Shown here: one piece after another, positions 1 through 6,403 of the stretch
How the letters are laid out: each line of letters opens with the position of its first letter
How positions within the stretch are numbered: the stretch's first letter is position 1
From: Halodesulfurarchaeum sp.
GTDB lineage: Archaea; Halobacteriota; Halobacteria; Halobacteriales; Halobacteriaceae
Direction: 5' to 3'
DNA: 9,917 bases
Assembly: GCA_018334775.1 (NCBI GenBank)
Contig: JAGXLJ010000021.1
Location: 1-9,917 of the forward strand
Notes under the pieces: generated by a model
What the model saw: only the letters and a program-made list of their open reading frames with translations
Database searches by the model: none
Told to the model about the DNA's origin: nothing
Position numbers and translations under genes: made by a program

Positions 1-260
1 TGGCCGCAGATCTCGAGAATAAAGCGGCTTCATTCAACTGTGCAGTTGCCTACGCCGACGAGGAGACCGTCGAAGTGTTCGAAGGGACTGTCGAGGGCCG
101 GCTCGTGGCACCGCGAGGAGATGGCGGGTTTGGCTATGACCCGATCTTCGAATACGAGGGCCAGACCTTCGCGGAACTCTCGATGGCAGCGAAAAACGAG
201 ATCTCACATCGCGCCAGGGCGCTGTCGAAACTCGCCTCGTGGCTCGAAAACGGGGACTGA
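1..260 (+). CDS. rdgB: XTP/dITP diphosphatase (RdgB/HAM1 family), C-terminal part
   Basis: The gene enters from the left edge; its codons are in frame from position 3 and stop at TGA 258-260, so about 85 C-terminal residues are visible. The family hydrolyses non-canonical purine triphosphates (XTP, dITP/ITP) to the monophosphate and pyrophosphate in the cytoplasm, keeping deaminated bases out of DNA and RNA. Two family signatures are visible: the GGFGYDPIF block, part of the nucleotide-binding site, and SHRARAL near the C-terminus, preceded by a conserved E-x-x-x-K-N-x-x-S stretch (AELSMAAKNEISHR). The start and the N-terminal TGN-type motif lie outside the window. The stop codon abuts that of the convergent lipoprotein gene with no base between. 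The family call is secure; exact substrate preference is inferred from the family. Confidence 0.92.
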   Translation, partial: AADLENKAASFNCAVAYADEETVEVFEGTVEGRLVAPRGDGGFGYDPIFEYEGQTFAELSMAAKNEISHRARALSKLASWLENGD

Positions 261-1028
261 TCAGGTCACGTTCGTCACGAGTTCGAGCAGTTCGTCACGA
301 TAGGCCGTGGGAGTCAAGCCGAGGTCCACGTCTATCGTGACCGAAATCGCATCGCTCAAATCGGTGTCGGTGACCCGAGAGAAGTTTTCGGCCGGATAGG
401 CCCCGCCGGCGACGAGGTAGTTCCCGTCTACGGCCCAGACAGCAAGAACCGCGTCGACCGCCAGGTCGGTCCCTTCGAGCGTGAGGGTCGTATCCTCACG
501 AACCGGGAACTCGATGTCCTGAACCGGAAAGACCCCCGAGAGTTCGGTCAGATCGGCTGTCTTGTCACCGGAGAGGTCGAGGGACCCGGTTTCGGTTTGC
601 TCGATGTCGGTGATCCCGGCCGCCTCCATCCTGGACCTGAGTTCCGCGATGGCGTTGTCTCGGATCCGGTTTTTGACCTCCGTCTGAACGGGGCCAAGTT
701 CATCCACGGATGGGGCCATGTCGACTCGGGTGGCCGAAAACAAGGCAAGATCCGTGTCAAGTGTGTCGAGGGTATCTGTTTGGACCTGTTCGCGAAGCGC
801 GGCGTCAGCGTAGGTCACGGAGGAGGCGACGGCCTCGACGGTGACGACGGAGTACTCCTCCTCGAAGACGGTCTCGTCTTTGGTTTCGCTCCGCTGTTCC
901 CAGCCACCCTCCTGCAGGGTCGTCTCCGGGACATTCGGCAGCGCGACTGACCCAACAGCCGTTTGACATCCCGCCAGGGACCCGAGAGCTCCCACCCCGA
1001 GTGCAGCAATGAACGATCGGCGTTGCAT
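261..1028 (-). CDS. Tat-exported lipoprotein of unknown function
   Basis: The 255-residue protein starts QRRSFIAALG, a twin-arginine signal, followed by a short hydrophobic stretch and the lipobox SLAG-C with Cys21 as the probable lipidation site. It should therefore be folded in the cytoplasm, exported by Tat and anchored on the outer face of the membrane. The mature part is acidic and mixes predicted beta segments with one amphipathic helix (about residues 112-137). It has no other membrane segment and no catalytic motif I recognise. It could belong to one of the haloarchaeal lipoprotein DUF families, such as DUF6517, but I cannot confirm this by eye. It lies 68 bases downstream of tupC on the same strand, so read-through from the tungstate operon is possible. 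A TATA-like CCATAAG centred 26 bases ahead of the ATG suggests its own leaderless transcript. Confidence 0.85.
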   Translation of the reverse strand: MQRRSFIAALGVGALGSLAGCQTAVGSVALPNVPETTLQEGGWEQRSETKDETVFEEEYSVVTVEAVASSVTYADAALREQVQTDTLDTLDTDLALFSATRVDMAPSVDELGPVQTEVKNRIRDNAIAELRSRMEAAGITDIEQTETGSLDLSGDKTADLTELSGVFPVQDIEFPVREDTTLTLEGTDLAVDAVLAVWAVDGNYLVAGGAYPAENFSRVTDTDLSDAISVTIDVDLGLTPTAYRDELLELVTNVT

Positions 1029-1049
1029 ATCACGGGACTAGCGGGCAAG

Positions 1050-1058
1050 CGGCTTATG
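1050..1058 (-). promoter_or_regulatory. Possible TATA box of the lipoprotein gene
   Basis: Read on the minus strand, the CCATAAGCC element is centred about 26 bases upstream of the ATG at 1028. That is the spacing expected for a leaderless haloarchaeal transcript. It lies in the 68-base gap after tupC. The purine-rich BRE that should precede it is poor, so this is a weak prediction. Confidence 0.35.
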
Positions 1059-1096
1059 GACCGCGACAGTTGACCCGGATTTGCCCGAATTGGGGA

Positions 1097-1864
1097 TCAA
1101 TAGACGAGTTCGCCCGAGATGAACCGCTCCGTTCTGGGATTCGAAGGGTGGGTGAACACGGTCTCTGTCGGCCCGATTTCCGTGATCGAATCACCGAGTA
1201 ACACCCCAACTCGATCGGCCACCCGACGGGCCTGGTGCATGTCGTGGGTGGCGATTGCCACGCCGATCCCCCTATCGCGAGCCTCCTCGATCGCGTCCTC
1301 GATGAGTGCCGTATTCCGCGGATCAAGGTCCGAGGTTGGCTCGTCAAGAAGGAGGACATCCGGATCATAGGCCATCGCGCGGGCGAAGGACACCCGCTGG
1401 GCCTCTCCCCCGGAGAGGTCTGCGGCCGGTTCGTGAATCCGGTCTCGGAGGCCAACAACGTCTAAGGCGTCGTAGACCACGTCTGCAGCGCCGTTCGTTT
1501 CGACCACCGATCGGAGTTCGTCCCGCACCCGGTCCATCCAGGACCGTCGCACGCGAAGTCCGTACTCGACGTTTCTGGCCACCGTCGTGTCAAACAGTGT
1601 CGCCTTCTGAAAGACCATCCCGATCCGGCGACGCAGTTCAAGTCGGGTCGCCTCGTCGGCGTCCCAGGCTGACTGGCCATTGAGGAGGAGGTGGCCGGAA
1701 TCGGGGCGGTCCCGTACCGCAAGCAACCGAAGCAGCGTCGTCTTGCCCACCCCAGAGGGGCCGATTATCGCGACGACCTCCCCGGCCTCGACTTCGATAG
1801 AAAGGTCCTGGAGGACCGGGTCAGTCTCGTGAGCAAACGAGAGGTTCCGGGCGGCGAGCATCAT
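1097..1864 (-). CDS. tupC: Tungstate ABC transporter ATP-binding protein
   Basis: This 255-residue cytoplasmic ATPase would power tungstate import through TupB. All ABC signatures are present and intact: Walker A GPSGVGKT (35-42), the Q-loop in MVFQ (83-86), signature LSGGE (150-154), Walker B VLLLDEP (170-176) and switch histidine H207 in ATHD. The length is that of a single ABC domain with no C-terminal TOBE/MOP regulatory domain, unlike ModC-type ATPases; here such domains sit in the divergent regulator. The start is ATG 1864, whose ATGA overlaps the tupB stop by four bases; a strong Shine-Dalgarno sits 6-13 bases upstream. A second ATG directly follows, so initiation may be one codon later. 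The tungstate assignment rests on the adjacent TupA and TupB; on its own the protein could only be called an oxyanion-importer ATPase. Confidence 0.9.
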   Translation of the reverse strand: MMLAARNLSFAHETDPVLQDLSIEVEAGEVVAIIGPSGVGKTTLLRLLAVRDRPDSGHLLLNGQSAWDADEATRLELRRRIGMVFQKATLFDTTVARNVEYGLRVRRSWMDRVRDELRSVVETNGAADVVYDALDVVGLRDRIHEPAADLSGGEAQRVSFARAMAYDPDVLLLDEPTSDLDPRNTALIEDAIEEARDRGIGVAIATHDMHQARRVADRVGVLLGDSITEIGPTETVFTHPSNPRTERFISGELVY

Positions 1865-2571
1865 CGCAACCCCTCCTGGCCGCCCAGGCGAATGACGATC
1901 CCATTGACGACTAAGACCAACACGATGAGCACCGCTCCGAGCACGATGGCTGTGTCGTAGCGGCCCTGTCGCGCTTCGAGCCGGATCGCAGTCGTCAGGG
2001 TCCGCGTCCGAGAGACCCCATCCGCACCGGCAATATTGCCACCGACAATGAGCACCGAGCCGATTTCACTGATAGCGCGGCCGAACCCGGCCAGGATGGC
2101 TGTTGCGATTCCGTTACGGGCCTCCTTGAGGGTGAGCAGCGCCACGTCGATTTTCGTTCCACCGAGCACGTGACCCGCGTCCCGGACCCGGGTTTCCACG
2201 CTCGTAATCGAAGCGAGGCTGATCGCGGTGATCGGTGGGGTCGCAAGCACGAACTGGGACATGATCATCGCCTCTTTGGTGAACACCAGATCCAGCCCCC
2301 CGAGCGGCCCCTGATTCGAGAGCAGGAGCAACACGAGAAGGCCCACGACGACACTCGGAAAGCCCATACCGGTATTGATAACTGACGTGAAAAACTGCTT
2401 GCCCCTGAACTCCGTGAACCCCATCACGAAGGCGACCGGGAGGCTCACGAGCGTACTCACCACCACGGCAATAATACTCACGTACAATGAGACCCGGATG
2501 ATACTGGTGACGTACAACGTCTCGAAGGGGAATTCGAGCAGCAGCGGGAGGGTGGACGTTAGTGCGGCCAT
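1861..2571 (-). CDS. tupB: Tungstate ABC transporter permease
   Basis: This 236-residue membrane protein forms the translocation channel of the tungstate importer, probably as a homodimer because the operon has only one permease gene. Hydrophobic segments are visible near residues 22-50, 62-86, 103-122, 156-178 and 206-228. The cytoplasmic EAA-type coupling loop that docks on the ATPase runs from about 148 to 171 and contains KEARNGI followed by [10 protein letters not shown]. The length and the pattern [10 protein letters not shown] and [17 protein letters not shown] are typical of TupB (COG4662). It starts six bases after the tupA stop and overlaps tupC by four bases, so the three genes form one tight operon. 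A weak GAGGA lies upstream of its ATG. Together with the clear TupA upstream, the substrate call is well supported, although molybdate cannot be excluded from sequence alone. Confidence 0.9.
   Translation of the reverse strand: MAALTSTLPLLLEFPFETLYVTSIIRVSLYVSIIAVVVSTLVSLPVAFVMGFTEFRGKQFFTSVINTGMGFPSVVVGLLVLLLLSNQGPLGGLDLVFTKEAMIMSQFVLATPPITAISLASITSVETRVRDAGHVLGGTKIDVALLTLKEARNGIATAILAGFGRAISEIGSVLIVGGNIAGADGVSRTRTLTTAIRLEARQGRYDTAIVLGAVLIVLVLVVNGIVIRLGGQEGLR
1870..1877 (-). promoter_or_regulatory. Strong Shine-Dalgarno of tupC
   Basis: On the minus strand AGGAGGGG ends six bases before the tupC ATG, inside the last codons of tupB. It fixes the tupC start at 1864 (or the next codon) and shows SD-dependent, coupled translation within the operon. 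This contrasts with the apparently leaderless tupA. Confidence 0.65.
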
Positions 2572-2577
2572 TTGGTG

Positions 2578-3543
2578 TCAGTCCTCGGAGCCAGAGGGGC
2601 GCCATCCGTCGGGAACGTATTGCTGGAAGTTCGGATCTGCAGAGAGTGCTTCGGGGTAGAACAACTGCTCACCGTTCACCTCGTAGTTTTCGATGGTTTT
2701 CTGGGCGGCGGGACTCGTGAGATAGCCGATATAGGCCATCGCCAGGTCGTAATTGACGGTGTCGTGCACGGCCGGATTCACGGCGATGACGCCGTACGGG
2801 TTCGAGAGCAGTTCCGGTCCACCTTCTATGGGCCCCTGAACGAGAATCGTCAGGTCGATATCGGCTTTCATCGAGAGGTAGGTTCCCCGGTCCGCGAGTG
2901 TATACCCGTCCTGCTGGGTCGCCATGGTCAGGACACTTCCCATCCCCTGTCCGGTTTCGAGATACCACTCCCCGCCTGGGTCGATCGTTGCCGCGTCCCA
3001 AAGTGCCAGTTCCTTCGTGTAAGTGCCTGAATTGTCACCCCGGGAGAAAAACGTGGCTCCAGAGTCAGCGACCGCCGCAAACGCCTCGGTGGCCGACTCC
3101 ATGCCTTCGATTCCTGCCGGATCGGCGCGCGGACCGACGATGACGAAGTCATTAAACATCAGGTCCCGACGGTTTACCCCATATCCGTTTTGCATGAACT
3201 CGTCCTCGAGCGAGCGAGCATGGACCATCACGACGTCGGAATCACCGGCACGAGCGGTCTCTAGTGCCGCGCCCGTTCCCTGAGCAACAGCGTCGACCGT
3301 GACTCCGTACATCGCCCCGAACGGTGCGTTCAGTTCGTCCAGCAGTCCCGTATCGTAGGTGCTGGTTGTCGTCGTCAGCGTCAGGGTTTCGCCGGCAACC
3401 CCGGCTTCCTCACCTGAGCTACTTGCTTCGGCCGTACCATCCGCCTCTAAGCCACGCATCGACGCACAACCTGCGAGTCCGACCACTGCCCCAGCCCCGA
3501 GGGTGGCCAGGAACTCTCGTCTCCGTTGTGCCCTCATAGACAT
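2578..3543 (-). CDS. tupA: Tungstate-binding lipoprotein of the Tup ABC importer
   Basis: TupA captures tungstate outside the cell and hands it to TupB. The 321-residue precursor has a twin-arginine signal ([10 protein letters not shown]) and the lipobox GLAG-C with Cys26. A Ser/Glu-rich linker follows (about 30-52), then the binding domain. TupA hallmarks are [12 protein letters not shown] (58-69), the GTGAAL stretch (89-94), [10 protein letters not shown] (107-116), NDFVIVGP (131-138) and [10 protein letters not shown] (165-174). The Thr/Ser block and the SRGD-SGT block are the family's oxyanion-contact regions. The reading frame stays open far upstream, antisense to the regulator, but signal peptide and promoter place the start at ATG 3543. 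ATG 3537, two codons later, is the alternative. A TATA element about 25 bases before 3543 indicates a leaderless mRNA. It is the first gene of tupABC. Confidence 0.92.
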   Translation of the reverse strand: MSMRAQRRREFLATLGAGAVVGLAGCASMRGLEADGTAEASSSGEEAGVAGETLTLTTTTSTYDTGLLDELNAPFGAMYGVTVDAVAQGTGAALETARAGDSDVVMVHARSLEDEFMQNGYGVNRRDLMFNDFVIVGPRADPAGIEGMESATEAFAAVADSGATFFSRGDNSGTYTKELALWDAATIDPGGEWYLETGQGMGSVLTMATQQDGYTLADRGTYLSMKADIDLTILVQGPIEGGPELLSNPYGVIAVNPAVHDTVNYDLAMAYIGYLTSPAAQKTIENYEVNGEQLFYPEALSADPNFQQYVPDGWRPSGSED

Positions 3544-3550
3544 ATTGGGG

Positions 3551-3570
3551 TTATGCCGAAAGTGACATAA
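3551..3570. promoter_or_regulatory. Inverted repeat, candidate operator for the ModE-type regulator
   Basis: TTATG (3551-3555) and CATAA (3566-3570) form a perfect 5-base inverted repeat with ten bases between. The right arm overlaps the shared TATA core, and the left arm lies between the TATA core and the predicted tupA start. A dimeric winged-helix repressor bound here would block both promoters. Five-base arms can arise by chance, so only the location makes this notable. Confidence 0.4.
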
Positions 3571-3580
3571 TAGTTTTCCT
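3551..3580. promoter_or_regulatory. Shared divergent core promoter of tupA and the ModE-type gene
   Basis: The 58-base gap between the two starts holds one AT-rich core, CATAATAG (3565-3572), usable in both directions. Read leftward, AGGAAAA (a BRE-like purine tract) precedes CTATTATG, centred about 25 bases from the tupA ATG and so giving a leaderless message. Read rightward, CCGAAAG precedes CATAATAG, about 33 bases from the ATG at 3602, giving a leader of a few bases. The two pre-initiation complexes could not bind at the same time. Element positions are seen directly; promoter activity is inferred. Confidence 0.6.
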
Positions 3581-3601
3581 CGGTGGGTCCGAAGGTGTGG
3601 T

Positions 3602-4303
3602 ATGGACCCGAGTTTCGAGGCGCAGTTGCGGGAGGGTGATGTCGTTTTCACCGAGCGGGACGCAACCCTCCTCGAAGCGATTCGCGAACACGGGTCGCTC
3701 AACCGTGCGGCAGAGGCACTGGGACGATCGTATTCGCGCTCACAGAAGCGATTGGGGGCCCTCGAAGCGGCGTTCGGGACGTTGGTCGAACGGACCCGAG
3801 GGGGCCCCGGAGGCGGTGGGAGCCAGGTGACAGAGGAAGGCAAAGCCCTGCTCAATCGCTTCGAGCGGTTGGAGACGGGGTATGCTGCCGTTGCGTCGGT
3901 CACCGAGACTGTCATCGAAGGGACAGTCATCGATCGTGAAGGGGAAATCGCTGAGATCGAGACCGCTGCCGGTCCGATTCGAGCCCTCGTGCCACCAGGG
4001 AGCGAGCAGGTGCAGGTGGGAATTCGCGCGGACGCCGTCACGCTACACGACCCGGCTGAGGTCCCACCCACGGTTGGGACCAGTGCCCGAAATCGGTTCG
4101 ACGGATCCGTGGAGTCGGTCACACCAGGGGAAAACGTCGGCCAAGTAGCCGTCGACATCGGCGCCGAGACACCGCTTCGGGCACTCGTCACTGCGAGGAG
4201 TCGGGACAGACTCGGACTGGAACCAGGTCGGGACGTGGTTGTGACGTTCAAGGCAACCTCGGCGCAGTGTACGGAATCGGCCGGTGCGGCGGCTGTCGAG
4301 TGA
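3602..4303 (+). CDS. ModE-type transcriptional regulator with TOBE/MOP oxyanion-binding region
   Basis: The 233-residue cytoplasmic protein joins a ModE-like winged helix-turn-helix (about 18-92) to a C-terminal TOBE/MOP region. In the DNA-binding part, [19 protein letters not shown], then a basic recognition helix (SYSRSQKRL), then [20 protein letters not shown] match the ModE pattern, including the glycine-rich wing. Two beta-rich repeats follow, about 103-150 (VIEGTV... IRALVPPG... [10 protein letters not shown]) and 164-218 (RFDGSVESV... LRALVTARS... VVVTFKA). These resemble the paired Mop units that bind molybdate or tungstate in ModE. Bacterial ModE generally represses uptake genes when oxyanion is plentiful. 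Because this gene is divergent from tupABC, I infer that it senses tungstate or molybdate and controls tup and probably itself. A short Cys/Ala tail ends the protein. Start: ATG just downstream of the shared TATA region. Confidence 0.85.
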   Translation: MDPSFEAQLREGDVVFTERDATLLEAIREHGSLNRAAEALGRSYSRSQKRLGALEAAFGTLVERTRGGPGGGGSQVTEEGKALLNRFERLETGYAAVASVTETVIEGTVIDREGEIAEIETAAGPIRALVPPGSEQVQVGIRADAVTLHDPAEVPPTVGTSARNRFDGSVESVTPGENVGQVAVDIGAETPLRALVTARSRDRLGLEPGRDVVVTFKATSAQCTESAGAAAVE

Positions 4304-4344
4304 AATGGCCCATCCAACACCCACTGTTCGGGGCCTGTCTATTG

Positions 4345-4358
4345 CTATCTATATAGAG
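4345..4358 (+). promoter_or_regulatory. Distal TATA element of the pst operon with 10-base palindrome
   Basis: CTATCTATATAGAG includes the perfect palindrome TCTATATAGA (4348-4357), the most AT-rich spot of the 99-base gap before pstS. As a TATA box it would start transcription near 4377, leaving a leader of about 25 bases before the ATG at 4403. Because it is palindromic it could also be a regulator site. Phosphate-dependent promoters with two start sites and a cis element (P-box) have been described for Halobacterium pst genes; equivalence here is inferred. Confidence 0.5.
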
Positions 4359-4370
4359 AACATAGTAGGG

Positions 4371-4380
4371 CCTTTAGTAC
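4371..4380 (+). promoter_or_regulatory. Possible proximal TATA element of pstS
   Basis: CCTTTAGTAC is centred about 27 bases before the pstS ATG, the distance expected for a leaderless message. With the stronger element near 4350 it would give two alternative start sites for the pst operon. The match to a haloarchaeal TATA box is moderate. Confidence 0.35.
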
Positions 4381-4402
4381 CGGGTTGGTTTAGGTTCGGA
4401 TA

Positions 4403-5383
4403 ATGGATCGTGACGGCGACGGACCGTCGCTAGATCGACGTAACTTCTTGGCGGGGGTGGGCTCAGCCGGGGCCGCACTTGTTGCTGGGTGTACCAGTCG
4501 GGCCAAGAAAGACCAGTTCGAACTGGAGGGAGACATCGAGATCTCCGGGTCCTCGACGGTGTTCCCGCTGGCCGAGGCCGTGGCCGAACAGTTCATGATC
4601 AATTACCCAGAGGTGAACATCTCGGTCAAATCGACAGGGTCCGGGGGTGGATTCGAGAACCACTTCTGCCCGGGTGCTTCCCAGTTCAACAACGCCAGCC
4701 GCGCGATCACGGACGGCGAGCGCGATCTGTGTGGCGAAAACGGTGTCGAACCGATCGAACTCACCGTTGCGACGGACGCCCTGACTGTCGTGGCTAACAA
4801 CAACGCCAACTGGCTCGACTGCCTGACCGTCGACGAGTTGCGCCAGGTGTGGAGTCGCGATGGCCCCGAGACGTGGGCCGCCATCAATGAGGACTGGCCG
4901 GACGAACCGATCAAACGGTTCGGCCCAGCTGATACCTCGGGCACCTTCGATTACTTCCGCGAGGCGGTGCTGGGCGAGGAACATGACCACGCAAAGGACT
5001 ACGAACCGACCGAGAAGGACAACTTGATCGTCCAGGGTGTACAGGGCAGCGAGTTCGCGACAGGCTATTTCGGGTTTTCATACTATTATAACAACCCGGA
5101 CAGTGTGACTGCCGTCCCTATCGACGACGGGGACGGCTGTGTGGAGCCGTCTGTCAAAACTGCAAAAAACGGGGAATATACGCCACTCTCCCGGCCGCTT
5201 TTTACCTACGTCGCAAAAGACGCCCTCGCCGAAGAGCACGTTGCCGAGTTCGCCCGGTTCTACATCGAACAGAGTGGCAACCAGGAACTGGTCGCCGACC
5301 GAGTCGGATACGTCCCAAACACCGAAGCTGCCGTGCAATCACAACTCGAGACCCTCGAGGCAGCCCTCGAGGAGGTCAGCTGA
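4403..5383 (+). CDS. pstS: Phosphate-binding lipoprotein of the Pst ABC importer
   Basis: PstS binds inorganic phosphate outside the cell for the PstCAB transporter. The 326-residue precursor carries a Tat signal, LDRRNFLAGVG (10-20), and a lipobox ending in Cys30. The phosphate-cradle motifs are present: SGSSTVFPLAE (48-58), KSTGSGGGF (76-84), the N-ASRAITDGE loop (97-106), and PADTSGTFDYF (175-185), whose Asp/Ser/Thr side chains contact phosphate in family structures. The TGYFGFSYY block near 220-229 is also typical. The mature protein is strongly acidic, as expected for a protein exposed to high salt. It is the first pst gene, 99 bases after the regulator, with two candidate TATA elements upstream. 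A 44-base gap with T-rich runs separates it from pstC, which may let the binding protein be made in excess of the permease. Confidence 0.95.
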   Translation: MDRDGDGPSLDRRNFLAGVGSAGAALVAGCTSRAKKDQFELEGDIEISGSSTVFPLAEAVAEQFMINYPEVNISVKSTGSGGGFENHFCPGASQFNNASRAITDGERDLCGENGVEPIELTVATDALTVVANNNANWLDCLTVDELRQVWSRDGPETWAAINEDWPDEPIKRFGPADTSGTFDYFREAVLGEEHDHAKDYEPTEKDNLIVQGVQGSEFATGYFGFSYYYNNPDSVTAVPIDDGDGCVEPSVKTAKNGEYTPLSRPLFTYVAKDALAEEHVAEFARFYIEQSGNQELVADRVGYVPNTEAAVQSQLETLEAALEEVS

Positions 5384-5427
5384 ATCGAAACACCATGATT
5401 TTCATTTCCCCTCCCTAACCCACCACA
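5384..5427 (+). other. pstS-pstC intercistronic gap with T-rich runs
   Basis: This is the longest gap within the pst cluster. It contains a GATTTTCATTTCCCC stretch resembling the T-rich signals at which archaeal RNA polymerase terminates, and pyrimidine-rich sequence up to the pstC ATG, with no Shine-Dalgarno. I see no hairpin and no convincing TATA box. Partial termination after pstS is a plausible but unproven reading. Confidence 0.3.
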
Positions 5428-6402
5428 ATGACAGAGTATTTTGAGGAGCCAGACCTCTCCGGAAACAGGGGCTTTCAGTCCCTTCGCGAAGGCTTCTACA
5501 AGGCCCTATTTTTCTCCTTTGCAGCCGCGACTGTCCTCACCACTATCGGGATCTTTCTCACGCTGTTCGTCGATGCACTGGGCTTTTTCAGGTCGTATTC
5601 GTTGGTCGCGTTCCTCACCGGTCTGGACTGGAGCCCCAGCCTGGAACCGGTTTCCTTTGGCGTCTTGCCCCTCGTATTCGGAACTCTCACAGTCACCTTC
5701 ACGGCCGCAGTCATCGCAATCCCTGTGGGAACACTCACTGCAGTGTACCTAAGCGAGTACGCGGCGGCGCGCACACGGGCCGTTCTCAAACCGCTCCTCG
5801 AGATATTGGCCGGCGTTCCAACGGTGGTCTATGGCTTTTTCGCGCTGGTGTATGTCACACCTGTCATCGACTTTTTCTTCCCCGGTGTCTCAACGTTCAA
5901 CGTCCTTTCGGCCTCTCTCATGGTTGGTATCATGACGATCCCAATGGTGTCATCGATCTCGGAAGACGCCATGTCGGCCGTGCCGGACTCGCTTCGCCAG
6001 GCCGGCTACGGGATGGGCGCGACAAAGTACGAAGTCACAACCGACATCATCGTGCCGGCCGCGACCTCCGGGATCGTCTCATCGTACATTCTCGCCATCT
6101 CTCGGGCGATCGGGGAGACCATGATCGTCACGGTGGCGATGGGCATGCAAGCGTCCATTCCAGCAGTAAAAACGGCTGACGTGTTCGGGCTGGGCATCCC
6201 CTTCGTCCATCCGGGGGAGGTCTTTCTCGGCTCCGGGCAGACGATGACCGCCGCAATGGTACAGATCGCCAACAGCGACCTCGCCGGCGGAACCATCGCG
6301 TACGAGAGCCTCTTCGCGATCGGGCTCACGCTCTTCGCGATCACGCTGTTGATGAACATCGTTTCGAACGTCATCTCGGAACGCTACCGGGAGGAATACT
6401 GA
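5428..6402 (+). CDS. pstC: Phosphate ABC transporter permease PstC
   Basis: This 324-residue protein is one half of the heterodimeric phosphate channel. It has the six-helix PstC layout: hydrophobic segments near 26-50, 78-107, 125-148, 158-176, 214-240 and 293-315, with a long first external loop (51-77). The cytoplasmic coupling loop runs from about 190, with AGYGMGATKYE (192-202) and VPAATSGI, to the conserved SRAIGET (225-231). That block carries the charged residues implicated in phosphate translocation in E. coli PstC. The length is normal for the family, unlike the enlarged PstA next door. It begins 44 bases after pstS without a Shine-Dalgarno; its TGA is separated from the pstA ATG by a single base, so the two permeases are translated in a coupled way. 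Confidence 0.94.
   Translation: MTEYFEEPDLSGNRGFQSLREGFYKALFFSFAAATVLTTIGIFLTLFVDALGFFRSYSLVAFLTGLDWSPSLEPVSFGVLPLVFGTLTVTFTAAVIAIPVGTLTAVYLSEYAAARTRAVLKPLLEILAGVPTVVYGFFALVYVTPVIDFFFPGVSTFNVLSASLMVGIMTIPMVSSISEDAMSAVPDSLRQAGYGMGATKYEVTTDIIVPAATSGIVSSYILAISRAIGETMIVTVAMGMQASIPAVKTADVFGLGIPFVHPGEVFLGSGQTMTAAMVQIANSDLAGGTIAYESLFAIGLTLFAITLLMNIVSNVISERYREEY
6389..6394 (+). promoter_or_regulatory. Shine-Dalgarno of pstA
   Basis: GGGAGG within the last codons of pstC ends nine bases before the pstA ATG at 6404. It supports that start, which places the whole N-terminal membrane extension within the translated PstA protein. Confidence 0.6.
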
Positions 6403-6403
6403 G

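Noticed and set aside
271..300. Direct repeat TTCGTCACGA at 271-280 and 291-300.
   Set aside because: It lies within the lipoprotein coding sequence and encodes part of a repetitive acidic/leucine tail (DELLELVTN). It is a short repeat best explained by codon use.
3544..4320. The tupA reading frame stays open for about 259 further codons upstream, giving a potential 580-residue protein.
   Set aside because: The extension is antisense to the ModE-type gene, is Ser/Arg/Pro-rich with no fold, and would bury the Tat signal and lipobox in the middle of the protein. It is a codon-bias shadow.
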